Part shown: positions 36,939 to 48,612 of the stretch, piece after piece
Layout of the letters: each line of letters begins with the position of its first letter
How positions within the stretch are numbered: the first letter of the stretch is position 1
Assembly (NCBI GenBank): GCA_028023455.1
Contig: JAQFVV010012544.1
Location: forward strand, 2,934,396 to 2,998,395
Direction of reading: 5' to 3'
Length of the DNA stretch: 64,000 nucleotides
Source: Epiperipatus broadwayi
Lineage: Eukaryota > Onychophora > Udeonychophora > Euonychophora > Peripatidae
Position numbers and translations under genes: made by a program
The notes under the pieces: model-generated
Databases searched by the model: none
Told to the model about the DNA's origin: nothing
What the model saw: only the letters and a program-made list of their open reading frames with translations

Positions 36939-38369
36939 TATTACATGAAATATTCTATCATGTTTGGATCAATATATTTTTCAGAACCACTTTTTTAAAT
37001 ACAAATGTCATAAAAAATTAATTAAGAAATCAAATTATAAGTGATCATTTGGATGATTATCTTCTTCATATCAACTTAACTATGAAAATATTATGAGGTC
37101 CAAACAGTGCCAAATTTCACAATAAGTTTTTTTAATCAACCAGAATTTCCTGTAACTTGTGCATTTGTAATCAATTCATTGTTTTTTCTAACTTTGTGTT
37201 TTCCAAACTAGAGAAATAAATATTTTATCTAAATACATTTGTTTTATTTTTTGTATTAAAATAATTAAAAATGATAAATAAGTTTTTAAATACCTAAATA
37301 AAGTTTTTAGTTTCTTGAAAGGTTTTACGGCTGGAAAAGTACATCCTCCAAAGTGAGTGAGTGCATTTAACTGCATAATTGTTGGAATAACATGATGCAT
37401 TACCTAAGAGTAGATTACCAAATAACATGCATAGAAAAATAGCTTGCATTATAAAAACAGTTGAAAACCAGTGGTATATAGCATATAATAGTCACACTTT
37501 ATTGACAACCATTGTTTAGAATAGCATACATATTTCTTATTGTACTACAGATGTACAGTACTTTTCAACATGTATATATTTATAACAGGCACTTTTTATA
37601 TGTATAGTATGCATATATAAATCAAAATTATTGTATAAATGAAATTTTATAAAATAATAATATAGTTGTTAATAACCAATTGAAAGTCACATGTATATTT
37701 TATAGAGTGTGTTCACTCATACATTCAATGAAGCAATAAGAAAAATTACGATATTTTTATTTTTAAATAAATAACAAAATGTCTGGCTTTCTTTCTATTA
37801 AATACACTCTGAGCGATATTCTTTTTTTTCCAATAACTCTTTGTTCCTTGTAGAAACATAATAGACTAGTATCTTTATCAAGAAATTATAATCTCTGTAA
37901 TTATTTGAATGATTTAAATCAGTATTAACTTTAAATATGTTTTAAAATTTTGTAAAACTTTTATCATTATCCTCAGGAAATATTTTACTACACAAAATAC
38001 AACACATCAAATTCAGAAAGGATAATAAAAGAATAAAATGTATGAGCTTTCAACATAAATCAAAGACATTTTATTACATATATAATCATTTATGGTGCTT
38101 CAAGATGTAAAAAGGGTAACTGGTATATTGTATAATTTATTTATAATTTTTAGTTCTTTTTAAATGATAGCACTCAGAGAAGGAAAAATGCCTGATGAAT
38201 ATATCATAAAATTTGCAAATTTTAATGATATTTTTGTTTGTTTACATTTTTCGTTAGATAGCATATAAGTGATTGTATAATTAGATACAGCATAGTTCAC
38301 AGCTAATATAGCAAATATATTTTTTATTTTTTTATATTTATTATCTTAAAATTATTATTTTACTAGTTT
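36939..38369. other. AT-rich intergenic stretch, no feature recognised
   Basis: I found no motif-bearing frame, RNA or repeat here beyond simple AT runs. Confidence 0.4.
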
Positions 38370-38892
38370 TTTTGTTTAATTTATTTATAGTTTATTTATA
38401 TTCCTCACTATATTATTAATATAAGTTTCTATTTATATATATTCATTTTTATTTCTTTATTTTTTTTCTCTCTTAATTATCTTTTATTTTGTTTTCTATT
38501 TTCTTTTATAATCTTTGTTGGGAAATCATTATTTTTTAATTCTTATATTATTAAATTCATTTCCTTTTTATATTTTTCTGATTTTGAATAATAATTTTTA
38601 ATTCTATGCAATCTATAATTTATATTATGAATTTTATGTTTTTATGTATGTTTGAAAACTAATTTGTAATGCTATTAATTATATTAGGTTTCTTATATAT
38701 AGATATTTCTATATGACATTTACCTTTAATATATAACTTATATGGCTTAATAATTAAAACATCTAAATAACCTATTGTCTTTTTTGTCTGTAAATTTTAG
38801 ATTTACATCAATTTTAATTTCTTTCTTTAATAAATTGATCTGTTTGTCTTTGACTTATTAAAAATTAATAAATAATCATCTACATGTCTTTT
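38370..38892 (-). pseudogene. Penelope-like RT fragment, family 2, minus arm of a head-to-head pair
   Basis: On the minus strand the start reads KRHVDDYLLIFNKSK (Y changed to H in the YVDD catalytic box). Further on come a GYLDVLIIKPY-like segment and an IYKKPN segment, then a long K/N-rich tail with stops. It aligns inversely with 38985-39470. Confidence 0.6.
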
Positions 38893-39470
38893 TGTGAGTA
38901 TAGGTGCATTTTTTATTATTCCACATATTTTCTTCAAATATATGGATAAATTTGAAGAAAATATGTTGAATAATAAAAACGCACTTATACTAATGAAAAG
39001 ATATATAGATGACTATTTATTAATTTTCAATGGAAGTCAAAGACAAATGTGCAAATTTATTGAAGAAATAAATAAAATTGATATGAATATAAAATTTACA
39101 GTAGAAAAAGAAAATAAAATAGATTATTTAGATATTGTAATTATTAAATCATATATTAAAGATAAATGTGATATAAAAATAAATGTGATATGGAAATATA
39201 TATATATAAGAAACCTCTTATAAATAGTAGCATTACAAATTGGTTTTAAACACAGATAAAAACAAACAAAAACAAATTAATAATAGAATTAAAAAATAAT
39301 ATTTTTCCAACAAAAGTTATAAAAGAAAATTAATAAAAAATATAAAAAAATAAAAAATCATAAAGATAAAAAAAGTGTAAAGAAAATAAAGATAAATATA
39401 TATGAATAGAAGTTTATAATAGTAATATAGCAAGGTATATAAATAAAAATAGGAAAAATAAATTTGATGA
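38893..39470 (+). pseudogene. Penelope-like RT fragment, family 2, plus arm of a head-to-head pair
   Basis: The open frame from 38894 reads FEENMLNNKNALILMKRYID, DYLLIFNGSQ (RT motif C, YIDD), then NKIDYLDIVIIKSY (motif D). It continues after a frameshift into KKPLI and a K/N-rich region. The LD after a short spacer and the following K-P pattern are typical of Penelope-like RTs. The upstream fingers and motifs A and B are absent, so this is a 5'-truncated copy. The paired minus arm begins just to its left. Confidence 0.65.
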
Positions 39471-39483
39471 ATGAGATAATAAA

Positions 39484-39914
39484 TCACATGATCACATTTC
39501 CTATACTAGCACATTAATTGTTGATAAACAGAGCAAAACTCTCCATACAGTATTGCCACCTGTGCTAAACAGAGTAATCAAAATGTATGGGTGCTGAACT
39601 GAGTTCAGACCCATATGACTATATAAGCTATTGAGCTTAGATTGAAAATATTTTTTGTGTTTTCAATTTCATTCTCATAGTTTTGTAGTTAAGTAGAGAT
39701 AAAAGGTGGTTGCTAGAGGGTTGCATTAGATCCTAAGATCTAGATGCAGTGCTCTCAGATCCAAAGCTCCTCACTGACGAAGGCCACAAGCCAGAAACTA
39801 GTCTGGGGATATTGGATGAGTAGGCATTAGATAGGGATTTTATGCACAAGCCTTCTGGCATCCTTTGATTACTCTGTTTAGCACAGGTGGCAATACTGTA
39901 TGGAGAGTTTTGCT
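39484..39914 (+). mobile_element. Short repeated element, copy B: 53-bp inverted repeats, 13-bp flanking duplication, hammerhead-like core
   Basis: TGAGATAATAAAT flanks it on both sides (39471-39483 and 39915-39927). The left end has CACATGATCAC, as in the other copies. Bases 39530-39582 and 39864-39914 are perfect or near-perfect inverted repeats (GCAAAACTCTCCATACAGTA and continuation). Between them lie a perfect CTGAACT-G-AGTTCAG hairpin (39592-39606), a TATATAAG box (about 39620) and a hammerhead-like sequence at 39768-39809. No open frame of note; it is non-autonomous. Confidence 0.8.
39768..39809 (+). ncRNA. Candidate minimal hammerhead ribozyme
   Basis: Reading as RNA: stem I strand UCCUCA (39768-39773), core CUGACGA (39774-39780), stem II GGC-CACAA-GCC (39782-39792), core GAAA (39794-39797), one-pair stem III C-UA-G (39798-39801), cleavage triplet ending UC (39802-39803), and stem I partner UGGGGA (39804-39809). 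All six stem I pairs form, one of them U-G. This spacing equals a type-I hammerhead with a minimal stem III, the form reported from Penelope-like elements and retrozymes. The weakness is A39781/A39793, a mismatch where G10.1-C11.1 is normally conserved, so activity may be low or lost. Confidence 0.55.
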
Positions 39915-39927
39915 CTGAGATAATAAA

Positions 39928-40650
39928 TATATAAAAAATAATAATGAAGTTTATGAAATAAAATGTAAACATTCTCTATTAATAATATTAAAAATAATTA
40001 CAAAAGAAAAACAAAAATCCCATTAATTTAAGATTGAAACAACTTGAATAAGATAAAAGATCTTATACATGTACATACCACAGAAACAGGTTATAAATTT
40101 AAAGAAAATAGTATAAAAATGATTTACTATACTAATAGTAAAAGAGAAAAGACAAATTAAAGAGGCATTATTAATCTTAAAAAACTAAACCTAGTATGAA
40201 CAAAGAATTACATATAAAACTTTAATAATTTAATTAATTAATAAAAAAAAATAAAACAAAGCAAATAGTTACAGAAAATAAGTGCAAGTGTTATAATGCA
40301 GGATAACATTTTTATAATAAAAAAAAACTTAAAAGGTGGATAAATTTTAAGCAATTTTAAATATTATTGAATTAAAATATAAGTTAAATGAATATGTTAC
40401 AGAAATGTGGTATATAAATATACAAAAAGTATTAATTTTTATTATAAAATTTATCAAAAAATATAGGCTATGTATATAAAGAATTATTAGCAATATTGTC
40501 ATAAGTTATAATTAAATAATATTAGTTAAAGTAAGAAAAAAAAATATAAATTTGAATGTATATATAAAGGTATATAAAAAAAGTTAAATTATTTGTCAAT
40601 AAATTAAGAATAATGTGTATATAAATATATTTTTTTTATAGTATTTGTAT
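39928..40650. other. AT-rich stretch, probably decayed repeat
   Basis: It is very A-rich with many AAAATAAAA-like runs. A piece near 40090-40180 gives a GYKFKENSIKMIYYTNSKR-like frame, which could be a Penelope scrap, but it is too weak to call. Confidence 0.25.
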
Positions 40651-40659
40651 TTATGTACA

Positions 40660-40735
40660 TATTTTATAGCTCTGATGAAGACTGCTGGATAGTCTAAAGT
40701 GTAAGCAAATAAAATGTATTTCATCATACAGTACT
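40660..40735 (+). repeat. Retroelement-like 3' end with degenerate hammerhead-type core
   Basis: CTGATGA is followed by AGACT-GCTGGAT-AGTCT, a perfect five-pair hairpin, then AAAG and AATAAAATG. The order CUGAUGA/stem/xAAA resembles the 3' ends of Penelope-like elements. The GAAA box is imperfect (UAAA or AAAG) and stem III and the cleavage site cannot be placed, so it is at best a relic. Confidence 0.3.
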
Positions 40736-41089
40736 GACTTAACTTGTCAGCACACTTCTCTTTCTGAAAGATTTCAGTAAGTTACTGAATTAAAGTTCAA
40801 TGAATGCAAACAATATTGCATTTCTTTAGAATATCTCTAAGATAATAATAATATGAGGTCTAGCTCTTTCATGAAAACTATGCTCAAGTTCAACATATAA
40901 TTTTTTAGGAGATCTCATTATGCATTTATTTATTGTGGCCACTCCAATGAAGCTCTATAATATACTAATACTTTCATGCCACTATATTTTCAATAAATTT
41001 AGTTAAAGAAGTTTTATTACTTTGACAAAACATTATGATTTTTTAACTTATTAAATATACTAGCATACTGAAGTGTGTGTTGTATTACA

Positions 41090-41345
41090 AAATCCAAGTT
41101 CATTATTTTGCATAAAAAGCTACCAAGATATTTAACATTCTCAAATTGATAACCATCCAACCTAAACGTTATTAACGTTTTTGAACATTAATTACTAAAT
41201 TAAACTTTTTATAGACTGAATTCTATACATTAAAGACATTCTATATATCATTCATGGAATTAGCTAAAATAGCAGAATCATTAGCATATTGTAAATTTAG
41301 ATTCTCTGAAGATGAGATTGATATTTTTCTTTTAATTAATTCAAA
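41090..41345 (-). pseudogene. LINE reverse transcriptase scrap around the YADD box
   Basis: The minus strand reads ENLNLQYANDSAILANSMND near 41310-41250, where LINE RTs have (L/I)RYADD(T/S)A(L/I)LA(N/D)S; the second catalytic Asp region is mutated (YADD to YAND). After stops, a LGWMVINLRMLNILVAF-like run and a YKKFNLVINVQK run match GLxINxxK and (D/E)G..F..VKYLGS. It is short, with several stops. Confidence 0.55.
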
Positions 41346-42498
41346 TTAAAAACTGGATCATCAAATCCATATTATATCTTGATACCTGATTTTCTATAAA
41401 AGCACCCAAAATTATACAAAAATAATTCATAAAAATGAAAAACAAAAATTGGAGCTGATATAAATTCTTAAATTTATAAGAAATTTATAAAGCAGAAATT
41501 TCATGATTTAAAAATATATTAAAAACTATAATTACTTTAGATCAATGTCTAATAAAAATTATCTGGATTAAAAGAGAAAAGAAAACTTAGTGCATATATG
41601 TCAGTACTGTACTTAAAAAAATAAACTGGATTGGTTATATTTTGAGATGTGAGATTATTGCTAGATATAAAAAGAGAAAAAACAATGTATAAAGAAGACA
41701 ACTTCAATGCAGTATAATTGCAAAAAGAAAGTTGCCCAGATTAAGAATTTTTATAAAAATATTTGTCAAAGATGACAATTTCAAGATTAAAGTATCATAA
41801 TATCTAAAATATATGAGTTGAAAACAAGTGGAGTTATTGTGAACTATTTAATGCAATTAATTGGAAATTAAATTAAAATATTTATAAAAATAATTGAATT
41901 TAATATTTATGTTTATACTTATAGATTCCAATACTGCTCTTACCAATGTGAATGATTTTTTTTTTACTGAATAATAATTTGTTTTATTTATCTGTTTGTT
42001 TTTAAGAGGGAACTAGAATTAAACCAATAAATTTTAAACTTTCAAGAAGGGAATTGATAGGTTTTATAAATGAGGACAAAATATATATAAATTGTAAAGG
42101 GAAAATATTAATAATTTGATTGCTAATCTTAATGTAATATTTTTAAGTTAATTTCAGAATTCAAGAATTTGTTTATAAGCTCAGCTTATAAAATTTTTGT
42201 GTGTTTATGTAAATATGAATATAAAATTTTATAAAGCATTTTCACAGCTGTTGGGCATTTTCAGTTTGTCAAATTCCATAGGTCAAATAAAAACTGAAAC
42301 AGGAAGTTAGAGAAAAAATGCTATACATTTTAAGACTACTAATTAATCAATGTAAAAAGATCTTTCAATTTTGCTTTTTGAATTTATTATGAAAAAAATT
42401 TGTTTTGAATTTGTTATAACATGACTATATATGTCTGTATACATAATTTTTGTCTATGATTCATTATGGAAAATATTTTTTCTGTTAATAAGTTCATT

Positions 42499-42846
42499 AA
42501 ATATCACATGATCACAATCTCTTATGCTAACACATAACTGTTATTAAACAGGCAAAACTCTCCATACAGTAGTGCCATCCTGTGCCAACAAGAGTAATCA
42601 ATGGATGCCAGAAGGCTTATGCATAAAATCCCCATCTAGTACCTAATCATCCAATATCCCCAGACTAGTTTCTGGCTAGCATAAGAGATGGTGATCATGT
42701 GATGTTTAGTGTTTTAACACTAATCCTGCCTAATAGGATAGTGGTGACTATTGTTGTTCAAGATCCTAAGACATCCCTTCTGGAATCCCTTGATTACTCT
42801 GGTTGGCACAGGGTGGCACTATTGTATGGAGAGTTTTGCCTATTTA
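42499..42846 (+). mobile_element. Short repeated element, copy C, rearranged; 10-bp flanking duplication
   Basis: TAAGTTCATT flanks it (42489-42498 and 42847-42856). It starts AAATATCACATGATCAC and ends GGAGAGTTTTGCCTATTTAT. An internal inverted part carries the 3' half of the hammerhead-like sequence in the opposite orientation (CCCCAGACTAGTTTCTGG near 42658). A second TCATGTGATGTTTAGTG near 42699 is the inverted 5' terminus. It looks like a composite of a direct and an inverted unit. Confidence 0.75.
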
Positions 42847-43637
42847 TTAAGTTCATTGTTGGAACCATAGTCCATCTACACAAAATAACTATTACTTATA
42901 ATCTATCTTCTACATTTCAATATATTATTATAATATCGATGCACAAATTTTAATGTTTCCTTTTTTTATTAAGCTTAAATATTATATAATCTACATTATG
43001 ATGGATATCTCCAGTTTTGTTTACCATATAGAATGCATTAATGACAATAGTACTATATGTACATGCATTACAATGATATAAATACTTATTAAAATTTTTA
43101 ATGTAGTTCTAAAACTGAAATGTTAGCCTACATTATATTAAGGAGTTGATAGTACTACTCTCTTGTCTAAAAACTTCAATGTACCTGTAGAAAGAAAACA
43201 TATTCATAGAAGTGTTGTAATTAAACTAAGCAACTAGAGAGCAGTTGAAAAACTAAGGCCATTTATTTTAATTGGGCCAATTTGCTCTATTCACTAGAAA
43301 ATATAACAATGTGAAAGTATGTTATTCTTTATAAGTGAGTTATAAGAAACATTTTAAAGACATCTGCTATACAAATATTTTTTCTAAAAGTTATTCCGAA
43401 GTCAATGTTTATATGCTTTACAATATATCATTTAAAATAAACAAATCACAAAGTCAATTGATCAGAAAATAATGACATTTTAATACCTAAATTATGATCT
43501 AAGATAACAGTTCTATTTAATTGACCAAATTGAGATTTTTTTAAAAATTCAGTTGAAATCAATCCAAGATCCTAGATTTTAATTCAAATATTAAGCTTAT
43601 CTCAATACATTTAATGTATTTATGTATGGATAATGTC

Positions 43638-43661
43638 ATATATATATATATATATATATAT
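43638..43661. repeat. AT dinucleotide microsatellite
   Basis: A run of about 12 TA units directly precedes the TGTGCCC start of the LTR-like block. Confidence 0.85.
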
Positions 43662-46600
43662 TGTGCCCTTTTATATGGGTCACCATTTAAGTTTTGTGCT
43701 AATCTAGTAGAAAATTTTAAATTTAAGGAGTATTTTAAAAGTGTGATGTTGACTTTGCTTGTGGTAATGTTACCATAAGTTTAATTAAAGCAATCTATGA
43801 GTATTTGATATGTGAATTGTGTTGATCTTGAGAAGATATTTAAAATGATGATGATTATGATGTAATACTGCATTAATAAATTTAATAACAAATGTTTGAA
43901 GCTAAAATATTTAAAAGACAAGCTAAAATTAGATAAAGATATTTATTAAGTTCAAAATATATGTTAAAAATGAATAAAAATATTTTAAAGTATAAGTATT
44001 TAAATTGAGATTAATATTTGATTTTAATCATATCAAATAATTATTTTAAAATCTGATATAATATCTTATTTTATTTATTTTAAAAATAAATATTTATTTT
44101 AAAAAAGCAATTGTTAAGTTTATTTTTAGACGACAGCAAGCGTTCTTGTGTTATAAAGAGCAGATGTTATACACACATGCGTGGAAGTTGTCTAATGAAG
44201 TTGCATAATTATTTTAAAAAAATCATGTTATAAATTTATAAATAATACGTGAGTTATCACGAGATAAAAATAAAGATATTAATGTAAAATATTAAATTTG
44301 ATTTTAAAAATATTGTCTTAAAAATATAACGTATTTAAAAAGATTTAATTTATTTTAAATGATCTTATAAAAGTTAAGATTTAAATTAAGTGAGAAATAA
44401 TGTTTTGAAAGAATGTTTAGTAGATTTAAATAAACGATAAATATTGTTTTAAAAGAATTTGATAAAATATTAAATATTAAATAAGTCATTATTTATTTTT
44501 GATATTGTGTTGGTAAATATGTAAATAAGCAAAGTTTGATTGTTTAATCGAACCAATCAGATGTGGAGTCTCTTCCACTATAAAAGCTGGATTCAATTGT
44601 TGAGGAGGGCTCTCTACAATAAAACTTCTAAGTCGTTTGTGCTATTTAAAAAAATAGCCAAGTAAATTTATAAACGCTCTTAAAAATCAGTTGTAAAATC
44701 ATAAAAGTGTTATTGTATATAATTTTATAATTTTAAAGTAATGAATATGCAGTAGAAACTTAATAATTCCCTATTATCTTCTCAATATCGAAACTCAATT
44801 TACGTACAAATGATCATGGAAACCTCATACATCGGAGAAATATATCAGAAACTTTATGCTATAGAAGTAACAGACGCTGGATTAGTACATAAAACTACAA
44901 GATGGAGAAAAGTAGTATTTTGGACTAGAAATAGTTTTAAAGTTAAATTACTATTGTCTGTTATTAATAGATATTTTAAAGAAATGAAAAATACTTCTGT
45001 GAAAAAAAAGTATTGTTGACAAATTATAGAAGTAAAATGTTTATCTTAAGGAAAGATATAAGAAGCGGTAGTAATTTTAAATAAATACTTGCCTTGTTAA
45101 GTCTTTATGCTTAAAAGACTAGATATTGATAATTTGAAAAGGCAAATATATTATAAGTATAAGTATTTTAAAAAATCGTAATATAATAAAATTATTTTAT
45201 TAAAGTTATCTAAACGCTGGCCGTTATAGATGGAAAATTAATTCTTACCGGAATATGTTATTTATAAATGCATAGATAATACATGGACGTCCAAGCCAAA
45301 CCAAGTTAATTGAAAAATAATTAAATGACAATTTTATCAATTATAAACTAAGTTGAAATAATAACTTTCAAATAATAATTGATGAAGAATTGGATCCAAA
45401 GAACTTATAAACTATTTTGGTTTTATTTTGTTTTCTTGTGGGGAACTTATTTTATTTTTGGAAAAAGAACGTTATCATTTTTTATTATAAACTTTCAAGA
45501 AACACGTGATTCAACGGAACAGGAAATAGTGTTCTATTGACTTTATACGGAGGATATTTGTTAGAACTTTTATGGTAGAAAAAATCAACGCTGGACTATG
45601 TAATATGAATTTTATTTTATTTATTTAACATAAAATTTAAATATTATTAAACTCTTAAAAAATAGGTTAGGTACATTTATTAAATAGTAACTTAAAAATA
45701 ATATAATAATTAATTACATAAACTTATTTTTATAATTAATATAACACGGAATATTTTAATGAATGTTTATGAGTGAAAATGTGAATGATTTTTATTTTAT
45801 GAAGCTGCAAATTCCGAAGAATACTGGATAGCAGAATGGACAATATTATTATTATGGTAAAAAAATATTGTATAATGATTTTTAATGAATTAATATGTTT
45901 TTCTTTAGATCAACTGAATATTATGTTGTTGTAGAATGAATGGATAGATATTTTATGAAAACACATACATTATATTGGCAACGAACTTTATTAAAATATG
46001 CATAAGTTTTTAATTTATAATATAAACATGATACAACATTACGTAAAGGCTTAGAAATAATTATATGATTCTTTCGTAAATAATTTTGATATTTTTATTT
46101 ATGCTTAGTATTAAAATGATGTTTATTATTTATCTTAATAATTATTTTATTTTTGCAAGTCAGAAAAGGATTTTAAAAGTCTATATTTTTGTGTATTTTG
46201 TTTATTGAATAAGTTAAGTTACGTTATGAGTAGAAGCCTATATTTAGATTGAAAAGTTTACTAAGTATAGACAATATAGTATGAGTAATTTGGATAATGA
46301 ATATTTTATTTGAAGTTGATATTTGTTTTTCCGGAAAATGTTTTAAATGAGTTTAGAATATGTTTTATAGATAGAAATTTATTAGAAAGGTTAGTAAAGC
46401 ACATAGGGTAAAATAATGATTTTACACAGAAAGGAATCATAAAATTTATCTAATGTAATGTTTTATGAATTTAAAATTGATAAATGATTTAAATATTAAT
46501 GTTTGAATAATACAGATATAGAATGCATATTTTATAAAACGTATAACAGGAATTACATTAAGTAAGGTATAAGTACAGCCAATCATTTGTTTTACATTAT

Positions 46601-47053
46601 AAAGAGATATTAATTTTATATACAGATATTAAGCAATGCTAGTAATAAAGTGAATACATAATAATACATTATAAATGATACTTAATTAATGTAGCTATTT
46701 AATTAGTAGAGCTACATTATGTACACATGCTACATAAATAGTCTTGATATATTGTTATTTGTAGTAATTAAAGTACAACTATTTATTTAAAAATCTAAGT
46801 TTAAGAAAAACACACTATAATCATATTAATATAGCATTTGAAGGAATGTGTAATTCCTTATTAAGTACATAAATTAATAACAGTGTAAGCCTCTTATATT
46901 TGTATTTCTTATTTTATTTTATTTGTTGTTATAAGTTATAAACTGTAAATAGTGTAAATAAATTTTATTTGAAATTATTGTAAATAAATTTGTTAATTTG
47001 TTTTAAAAGTGTGTCGAGTTTCATTATTTTTCACCTCAGCATTTTGACATCAG
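43662..47053 (+). other. Possible solo LTR or LTR-like block with polymerase II promoter
   Basis: TGTGCCCTTTTATATGGGTC opens the block. Around 44552 there is a CCAAT box, TATAAAAG at 44579-44586, a GC-richer presumptive start region, and AATAAA at 44618-44623: the compact CCAAT-TATA-start-poly(A) order of an LTR U3/R boundary. The right end was guessed from a change in composition after CACCTCAGCA near 47035. No partner LTR, primer-binding site or coding frame was found. The open frame 44810-45019 has no recognised motif. It could equally be the promoter and leader of an unknown gene. Confidence 0.3.
44552..44623 (+). promoter_or_regulatory. CCAAT box, TATA box and close poly(A) signal
   Basis: AACCAATCAG (about 44551), ACTATAAAAGCTGG (about 44577) and CAATAAAAC (44617) lie within 75 bp. 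Spacing of TATA to the expected start (about 30 nt) falls in ATTCAATTGTTGAGG. This arrangement is typical of LTRs. Confidence 0.45.
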
Positions 47054-48301
47054 ATGATTTGAAATAAACATAATATTTGCACAAAATTGAATTTGTTATT
47101 ATTACTTAGAATTGAATACCATATTTACTTAACATTATATTATAGGAATTGATTGACATGAACATAAATATTACAATGGTCATAAGATGATTATAATACA
47201 CATTATAAGAATACAATATTGTTTATTGCCACAGATTATTAAGTCTAAGATTTTGATCTATTTTAAAATGAAGATACCATATAAAATAAAGATATACATA
47301 TAATTGTTTATTTATTTAATGATTGATTATATCATAGAAATAGATGAGATTAAATTACACTTTAAGATTATTATTTATTATTATTATTAAAATAAGTTAG
47401 GTGTATTTAAGTTTGATATAAAATCCCACATCATACTTATTTACATGAGTTATTATTATTTTAAAACAGCTTAGAAGAACCTGAGATTATTTAATTATAT
47501 TTTAAGTTAAAAGTTAGGAATTATTTTAGTATTATTAAAGATAATTTATTTCATTTAAAAGTCATAAGAATGCTATAGATGTAGTAGTAAGATGATAAGG
47601 TAGTGGTAGTATTCTTATGCCACTGAGACAGTATCTTGGGAGATATTGACTCAGTGTAAATCTGCTTATTACTTTGTAACTTTACTTCACAGTCTCATAA
47701 TTTTATTAAATACTTATTTAATTAGTATAATCTAGAACTATATTGATTTTGATAATTGATAATAAATTTAATTAAGATATGATAATATAAAAGTATATTA
47801 AAAATAGATATGCAAATTTTAATTAAGCATAATAATGTAACAGCTAGTTGTATTTTAAACTATTTTATATATCAAGAAGTAAGGGTACAATATATATATA
47901 TATACAGGTTCCAAATCACGTGATGTTAAACTTCCATATTACTTTAAAGTTGATAAGGATTATAACATAATCAAAAGCTACTGATTACTTAAAATATATA
48001 TTTTATTATTTTTACTGTTAAAATTATTTGGAACTTACATATAGTATATTTATAATGGGTATTTATAGTTTTTTACACACACACACATATATATATATAA
48101 TGTTATTTCAGATTACCAAAACAATTTGGGTTTATGTCTCTTATCCAATAATCTAATTTATTTTCATATTTATTTTTGATTTTAATTTTATTTTTGCTTT
48201 TAACAAGATTTTATGAATAATATTAATTTGGCAAAATATTATTTACAACTAATTTGAAATATTTCTAAAATTGCAATAGCAATTTTTTAAACAAAGGCCA
48301 T

Positions 48302-48464
48302 ATTAAAACAGGCAAAACTCTCCATATAGTAGTGCCACTCAGTGCGAGACAGAGCAATCAATGGATGCCAGAAGGCTTGTGCATTTGTATGGAGAGTTTT
48401 GTCTGTTTTAATAACAGTTATGAGCAAGCATAAGAAATAGTGATCATGTGATTTTTAGTGGTTT
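48302..48464 (-). mobile_element. Short repeated element, copy D (internally deleted), inserted in minus orientation
   Basis: On the minus strand it starts AAACCACTAAAAATCACATG and ends GGAGAGTTTTGCCTGTTTTA, the same termini as A-C. The flanks AAAGGCCAT (48293-48301) and AAAAGCCAT (48465-48473) are a 9-bp duplication with one change. The interior lacks the hammerhead part. Confidence 0.7.
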
Positions 48465-48485
48465 AAAAGCCATTTTAAATGAATG

Positions 48486-48540
48486 TTATATAAATACAAT
48501 TTGTACACCTTACTAAGGTATACAAATTGTATTTATATAA
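48486..48540. repeat. Near-perfect 55-bp palindrome
   Basis: Two 27-nt arms surround a single central base (48513). The outer 20 nt (TTATATAAATACAATTTGTA) pair perfectly, as do the inner ACCTTA/TAAGGT, leaving one mismatch overall. It sits 22 bp right of copy D. Confidence 0.85.
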
Positions 48541-48612
48541 AATATTACAGCCAAATAAAGAAAATAGTAGATTTAATGACATTTGGGAGTTTTATGTACT
48601 TATTTATTTACA

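Noticed and set aside
40672-40702. Second active hammerhead ribozyme
   Set aside because: CUGAUGA and a perfect stem II are present, but the GAAA box is altered and neither stem III nor a cleavage site can be placed.
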